Source: Methanobacteriota archaeon
GTDB lineage: Archaea; Altiarchaeota; Altiarchaeia; IMC4; QMZM01
Assembly (NCBI GenBank): GCA_021731385.1
Contig: JAKFXM010000156.1
Span: forward strand, 1-5,731
DNA length: 5,731 bases
Direction: 5' to 3'
In this document: in pieces, positions 3,801 through 5,731 of the stretch
How the letters are laid out: every line of letters starts with the position of its first letter
How positions within the stretch are numbered: the first letter of the stretch is position 1
Translations under genes and position numbers: made by a program
The notes under the pieces: generated by a model
The model's input: the letters and a program-made list of their open reading frames with translations, nothing else
Told to the model about the DNA's origin: nothing
Database searches by the model: none

Positions 3801-5731
3801 GATGTATCGCACTGGAAGCAGTCATTGTCGCAGGATTTCTCATTCATAGGCTGGCAGTATCCTCCAAGATCAGCAGTTGAGTCAACAATCCATTTACATC
3901 CGGCTTTGCTGTTGTCACATGACTCCTGTTTATTCTGCATCTTTGCACAGTCATAACAGTTGAAATCGCAATCTGCTACACCGTAATCCTGTTTAGGGTC
4001 GCAGAATCCAATGCTATTCATGGCATTTGAACCAGGATGGAATTCACAGAAGCCTAATTTTGAATTGCCACATGCCTGCCTTGCCTCCTCTTCACTGATC
4101 CACTGTGAACCATCGGGTCTCCTTTCACATGCCCAGCAGGATGTATCACAGGTTGCAACATCCTGTCCGAATTTCATTTCACACCATTCGTCAGTTCCTG
4201 TCTTTACCGTTTCGTACTGGTCTGTATAGGTATAAACACTGCTTTTCCATACGCCACCTGCTGCTTCACAGTTGCTCTTTGAATTTATATCACCAAAGGT
4301 TCCAATTCCGCCCTTAAACATCCCTATCTGGTTGAAGCCACATTTTTGTTCCACAGTATTCCATGCACACGGCATGTACCATGGGTCTCCTGCAATCTGT
4401 TTGCATAAGGTTTCGCTCTTTAATGCATTGTAATCCTCACAGAATTTCGCCCCTTCAGGCGGTTCCATTGGTTTTTCCCTGCATGTTATGTCTGCTGTAC
4501 TCTGACAAGCCCCATTAGTCCACCCACAGCATGTTGAGAGCATTGGTATTTTATTGCACATACCTTCATCCTTTATATTTTCACATTTGACTTCTGGAAT
4601 TGTTCCAACACACTCTCCGTAACCAAGACCACCGACATTTGCATCCCAGTAACATCCATCAACCTTATTACATCCCTCCGCACCAAGACCCCCGGTGAAA
4701 ATTCCACAATCAGGATTTTTGAATATCGGTGTTGTTGGCATAATCCCAACATGCTGTTCATTGCATGACCTCATCATAAAGTCCCAGTAACAATTCATTC
4801 CAGTCATCATTGCATTCTTGCATGAATTTTCATCTGAATATTGGAAGCATCCTGTTGAAGTAGGACATCCAAGTATGTTTGATAGGGGGGAGTATTTAAA
4901 ACCGAAACTTATCAAAGTTGGCGATACGGCGTTAACCACGAATGCAACATAATTTCCTTCTTTTGTGATTAACCCAAGACCATCCTGAATTTGATATAAT
5001 GGGAAACTTTGTATGTAACTTGGTGAATCCTTTGGCGGAATTTGCCAGACATTATCCAAATTAACATAAGGTCCTATGCCCATTATCTTTCCCGATCCTG
5101 CAGTCAGTATATAAGGATCAGTACATCCACTTACATCCTTAGAACAAGTTCCTGTGAATTTTAGATCACACTCTGCATCATTAGTTGTTTCTGTATGCCC
5201 AGAAAAGTCAAAGCAACTACCTGTATTCTTATAGTTTGTTAACATACCGCCCTCGCTAATGGGGATACTACTACTATCGCAACTGCAATCCTTTTGGCAA
5301 TTATTCACATCTTCCCATGACTGGCAGATATTATCACCACAAGGACTAAGAGAGATATTACCCTCATAACAACCGGGATCACAAGGACAACCCGCCTGAC
5401 ATCCTGAACCTGTATCACAGCCGCATGATGAACCCCCACAGTCAATTGGACAGGTCATTGGGTCCTCACCAAATCCGCAGAATTTATTGCCGCAGAATTC
5501 CTTGACACATGCAGGATCAGGACCACAATCAGGATCCTTGCAGTCTGTCATGCCATCATTTTCATTGTCTATTCCATCACTGCACATGCCATATTCTCCG
5601 CCTTTATAACAATCAGTCTGGCATGTCCCGGAATTCTGCTCATAATAATCGCAGTATTGATCACCGCATACACCGCCGCAGTAGCATTGTCCCTTTGGGC
5701 TGCATTTTGGCTTATCACCGCCAACTACCAT
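833..5731 (-). CDS. Giant modular Cys-rich surface protein, 5'-partial
   Basis: A single frame of 1632 codons ends at TGA (833-835). The ATG at 5729-5731 lies exactly on the window edge, and the protein from it has no signal peptide but starts straight into cysteine modules. I therefore take it as an internal Met and the gene as 5'-partial. Layout by residue: 22-149 CGDxxC modules (three) and the first CxDGIDN module; 155-288 beta, Cys-poor; 289-884 twelve C..C..CxW..C modules plus the second CxDGIDN module (672-697); 885-1262 a beta domain with DTDGN and a Gly-periodic insert; 1263-1288 the third CxDGIDN module; 1303-1414 FN3-like; 1415-1597 a C-terminal beta domain; 1598-1632 dockerin-like 17-mers. 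About 97 cysteines in the first 884 residues imply heavy disulfide bonding outside the cell, and 17 of 18 N-x-S/T sequons lie after residue 900. Adhesion, S-layer-associated or host-contact roles are plausible guesses. No catalytic motif was recognised, and no transmembrane helix was seen in the visible part. Confidence 0.9.
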   Translation of the reverse strand: MVVGGDKPKCSPKGQCYCGGVCGDQYCDYYEQNSGTCQTDCYKGGEYGMCSDGIDNENDGMTDCKDPDCGPDPACVKEFCGNKFCGFGEDPMTCPIDCGGSSCGCDTGSGCQAGCPCDPGCYEGNISLSPCGDNICQSWEDVNNCQKDCSCDSSSIPISEGGMLTNYKNTGSCFDFSGHTETTNDAECDLKFTGTCSKDVSGCTDPYILTAGSGKIMGIGPYVNLDNVWQIPPKDSPSYIQSFPLYQIQDGLGLITKEGNYVAFVVNAVSPTLISFGFKYSPLSNILGCPTSTGCFQYSDENSCKNAMMTGMNCYWDFMMRSCNEQHVGIMPTTPIFKNPDCGIFTGGLGAEGCNKVDGCYWDANVGGLGYGECVGTIPEVKCENIKDEGMCNKIPMLSTCCGWTNGACQSTADITCREKPMEPPEGAKFCEDYNALKSETLCKQIAGDPWYMPCAWNTVEQKCGFNQIGMFKGGIGTFGDINSKSNCEAAGGVWKSSVYTYTDQYETVKTGTDEWCEMKFGQDVATCDTSCWACERRPDGSQWISEEEARQACGNSKLGFCEFHPGSNAMNSIGFCDPKQDYGVADCDFNCYDCAKMQNKQESCDNSKAGCKWIVDSTADLGGYCQPMNEKSCDNDCFQCDTSESCSQKGPGCTWTDSKVCMPKGFTGEICFDGIDNDGNGMTDCKDPKCAFDPFCGGGMISDCPKYGDQPNCEASGCIWMIEGDKGWCADPGEKCVQFDGDETGCKFQTDCQWSAESECDVDEGAIGSCLMISDSASCNANTNCKWFADISGVGGWCDTKFFSCKDRQQGKDVCESDNSCRWVENHCEPRCFSATQSECNNGCKWLSGICDPKDLMKGCPDYNKEECLSKKECAWDSKSLKCQGVLSFNTLKAIESPPVILGNDPCGGNSPDRNISAEYDICTFGLKEEPDSYALGTGVGRMVDSVACRGVPVMSDQDALVVGTGTKPSKFYWYLDTDGNNANGCKSGDDKQNGFEFFLKYETQWVTNTTETVTEGNWNLNGITVNTSDVTISGKGWLEAKGNGSIQFRGNARIELNNLGSSGTATLTIYSVSNDSDIWTSDGFGSKISGGVITYTGRGSAVIKGSDISISLSGDGIYFYGAGAGQVTMKGTGAYKKGKTSGNIDTTMVAYRCIDGNWAPSGIKLTSMRDKMCSMIKGGVIVVNKDDIKKHGVFNSTANMRIYAATATGSNNELNPADTIGPSYYTPGTIDFKFTDCFAPGNNDPNCQKFKKFGFVQMENCINGVDDDSDGSTDCADQKCKFSPDCNKDFTKIKSDANDKTAPKVTFHKVDTFPDGAFVIFHTDEPSNGTIEFYSTDSVCNSLNTTIVELGDPNLKFDDYKPFHGAHIDNFKGSPYKLGYNLAENMTYYYKTTNCDPSGNCAYSACSNFTTKTKSGMKDFVVKFNLPPMMKVDMDFGGKGTYDIKDDAMNYGKKINYSEGKMTSVKFKDINLSSAIELTGLSFTSSKDINLTDAFVIEEQDNSTLVGIDTDKWQEIKDLIPESIKITIPDPGDALYKCKENGENCTEVTAGVDKIENESNETQSTWTVPVSIGFSVYKVGEVTICPVKGDTATCDGKVSDFELLDYISEWAKGNVDDFDLLAAIDKWAKG
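837..860 (-). repeat. 24-bp direct repeat, gene copy
   Basis: This stretch covers the last eight codons of the large gene (AIDKWAKG) minus one base at the end and plus one at the start. It is identical, base for base, to 648-671 in the spacer, 189 bp away in the same orientation and the same codon phase. Confidence 0.9.
839..940 (-). repeat. Two tandem 17-residue dockerin-like tail repeats
   Basis: Residues 1598-1614 (GKVSDFELLDYISEWAK) and 1615-1631 (GNVDDFDLLAAIDKWAK) are followed by a final Gly and the stop. They align without gaps with 10 of 17 identities (G, V, D, F, L, L, I, W, A, K). The pattern G-x-V-x-D-F-[ED]-L-L resembles the second half of a dockerin/EF-hand loop plus its helix, with the acid at loop position 12 kept (E1604, D1621). 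Ligands at loop positions 1, 3 and 5 are absent in the second copy (S1610, W1612, K1614), so Ca2+ binding there is doubtful. The position at the extreme C-terminus after GDTATCDG suggests a docking or sorting tag. That role is inference. Confidence 0.65.
941..1489 (-). other. C-terminal beta domain before the tail repeats
   Basis: Residues 1415-1597. It is rich in beta-like runs (FVVKFNLPPMMKVDM, TSVKFKDINLSSAIEL, SIKITIPDPGDALYKC) and ends with TWTVPVSIGFSVYKVG and CPVKGDTATC. Seven sequons lie here (N1458, 1473, 1492, 1504, 1546, 1559, 1562), the densest stretch in the protein. I recall the ending 'LY.C...G.NC..V....W..PV..GFS.Y.V' from archaeal surface proteins, but cannot name a family. 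Confidence 0.45.
1490..1825 (-). other. Fibronectin type III-like domain
   Basis: Residues 1303-1414. It opens with TAPKVTFHKVDTFPDGAFV and then TDEPSNGTIEFY, and closes with LAENMTYYYKTTNCDPSGNC...NFTTKTK. This matches the FN3-like domain common on archaeal surface proteins, where 'T.EPS...V.Y' is followed by 'L...T.YYY.....D..GN'. The domain carries four sequons (N1330, N1346, N1387, N1410). It likely serves as a spacer or adhesive module. Confidence 0.65.
1868..1945 (-). other. CxDGIDN-type module, copy 3 (diverged)
   Basis: Residues 1263-1288 keep the exact C-x13-C-x4-C-x5-C spacing with loop INGVDDDSDG and STDCADQ. It has drifted more than the other two but retains all four cysteines and the acidic loop. 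It sits alone in the Cys-poor half, directly before the FN3-like domain, as a linker between beta domains. Confidence 0.7.
2312..2683 (-). other. Glycine-periodic, beta-solenoid-like segment
   Basis: Residues 1017-1140. G-x-G turns recur about every 8-10 residues (1036/1038, 1044/1046, 1099/1101, 1116/1118, 1125/1127, 1133/1135) with alternating hydrophobic residues between them, for example GSIQFRGNARIEL and GQVTMKGTGAY. There are no cysteines. This is what a beta-solenoid or stacked beta-hairpin looks like. It also carries three sequons (N1028, N1045, N1076). It lies between two halves of what may be one beta domain, so it could be a nested insertion. Confidence 0.5.
2684..3079 (-). other. 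Beta domain with DTDGN motif
   Basis: Residues 885-1016. It starts after the last CxW module and contains FYWYLDTDGNNANGC (residues 973-987) followed by FEFFLKYE. I recall similar 'Y.DTDGN...GC...G.EF' segments in uncharacterised surface proteins of DPANN archaea. The Asp/Asn loop could bind Ca2+. The domain probably continues after the glycine-periodic insert at residues ~1141-1262 (bases 1946-2311), which has AYRCIDGNWAPSGIKL and TPGTIDFKFTDCF. Confidence 0.5.
3080..4867 (-). repeat. Array of twelve C...C...CxW...C modules
   Basis: Residues 289-884. The consensus is C-x(5-11)-C-x(3-11)-C-x-W-x(4-12)-C, with the Trp two residues after the third Cys. I count twelve copies, with Trp at residues 316, 362, 404, 457, 614, 656, 721, 755, 788, 824, 847 and 877; the copy at 404 has CC before GW. 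The last six (705-884) are contiguous. In the middle, three CDxxCxxC motifs begin at residues 528, 588 and 634, the latter two leading directly into a CxW module, and two looser Cys segments lie at 488-577. The pattern recalls eukaryotic PSI and Paramecium surface-antigen repeats, but I claim only a similar spacing. Copies differ at most non-Cys positions, so the array is old or under diversifying change. A disulfide-bonded stalk or ligand-binding array is the likely role. Confidence 0.75.
3641..3718 (-). other. CxDGIDNxxDGxTDCxDPxC module, copy 2
   Basis: Residues 672-697 have the same C-x13-C-x4-C-x5-C spacing, with loop FDGIDNDGNG and GMTDCKDP shared with copy 1. The module breaks the run of CxW modules between residues 662 and 705, so it may act as a rigid Ca-dependent spacer between two module blocks. 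Confidence 0.7.
4868..5269 (-). other. Cys-poor beta segment between Cys blocks
   Basis: Residues 155-288. After four scattered cysteines (173, 188, 196, 203) comes a hydrophobic, Gly/Pro/aromatic segment without cysteine (204-288). It includes runs such as NYVAFVVNAVSPTLISFGF that look like alternating beta strands. I do not recognise a family. It may be a small beta sandwich between the N-terminal modules and the CxW array. Confidence 0.4.
5285..5668 (-). other. Three CGDxxC...E...C..DC modules
   Basis: Residues 22-41 (bases 5609-5668), 80-98 (5438-5494) and 131-149 (5285-5341) share the spacing C-x4-C-x8/9-C-x3-C. Each has G after the first Cys, an acidic residue in the long loop, and a final D-C: CGDQYC..TCQTDC, CGNKFC..TCPIDC, CGDNIC..NCQKDC. 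This short disulfide module recurs in surface proteins of DPANN archaea and some bacteria ('CGNGxCExGE..CPxDC' style). Its function is not established. Between the second and third copies lies a stretch very dense in Cys and Gly (residues 99-121). Confidence 0.75.
5507..5584 (-). other. CxDGIDNxxDGxTDCxDPxC module, copy 1
   Basis: Residues 50-75 hold C-x13-C-x4-C-x5-C with an Asp/Asn/Gly-rich first loop (SDGIDNENDG). The loop resembles calcium-binding DxDxDG loops of the thrombospondin type-3 or EF-hand kind, here locked by cysteines. It shares the stretch GMTDCKDP exactly with copy 2, 1.87 kb away in the gene. Ca2+ binding is inferred from the loop, not shown. Confidence 0.7.

Noticed and set aside
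3312..4317. Several 68-103 residue plus-strand open frames rich in His, Ser and Gln
   Set aside because: They are opposite the CxW array. The His/Gln richness is the antisense of repeated Cys, Trp and Asp codons, and no start context supports them.
5729..5731. ATG at the right edge as the true start of the large gene
   Set aside because: The protein would lack any signal peptide although it is clearly of exported type, and the ATG falls exactly on the cut. An internal Met in a longer gene is more likely.

Overview
The window holds two convergent genes, both running off its edges, with a 197-bp spacer between them. It most resembles a DPANN-type archaeon, with Woesearchaeota, Pacearchaeota or Aenigmarchaeota as candidates. 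This is inferred from protein style, not from a marker gene. The clues are a lysine-rich winged-helix protein of archaeal type, AT-rich DNA with many ATA and AGG/AGA codons, and a giant cysteine-rich surface protein built from modules I recall from those lineages.

Left part (1-635, + strand): the 3' end of a gene for a charged, helical protein that ends in a winged-helix domain. The reading frame is open from the first base, so the start lies upstream of the window.

Middle (636-832): the convergent intergenic spacer. It is not random sequence. It contains an exact 24-bp copy of the last codons of the large gene, followed by its own in-frame stop. It also holds a shorter degenerate copy of the same gene end and a second pair of related 20-mers in the same order. 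Read along the minus strand, the gene end and its downstream flank look serially duplicated and decayed. Several G/C-rich hairpins lie here, and one overlaps the stop codon of the left gene and may terminate the large gene.

Right part (833-5731, - strand): one reading frame of at least 1632 codons, still open at the right edge. It encodes a modular, very probably extracellular protein. In order from the N-terminal side it has: three CGDxxC modules and a Ca-loop-like CxDGIDN module; a cysteine-poor beta segment; about 600 residues with twelve C...C...CxW...C modules and a second CxDGIDN module; a beta domain with a DTDGN motif that seems to hold a glycine-periodic insert; a third CxDGIDN module; an FN3-like domain; a C-terminal beta domain; and two tandem 17-residue dockerin-like repeats at the very end. 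Cysteines crowd the first 884 residues (97 by my count). N-glycosylation sequons crowd the rest (17 of 18).

No RNA gene, CRISPR array, insertion sequence or promoter is supported. Both gene starts are outside the window. The two genes face each other, so the sequence gives no operon link between them.
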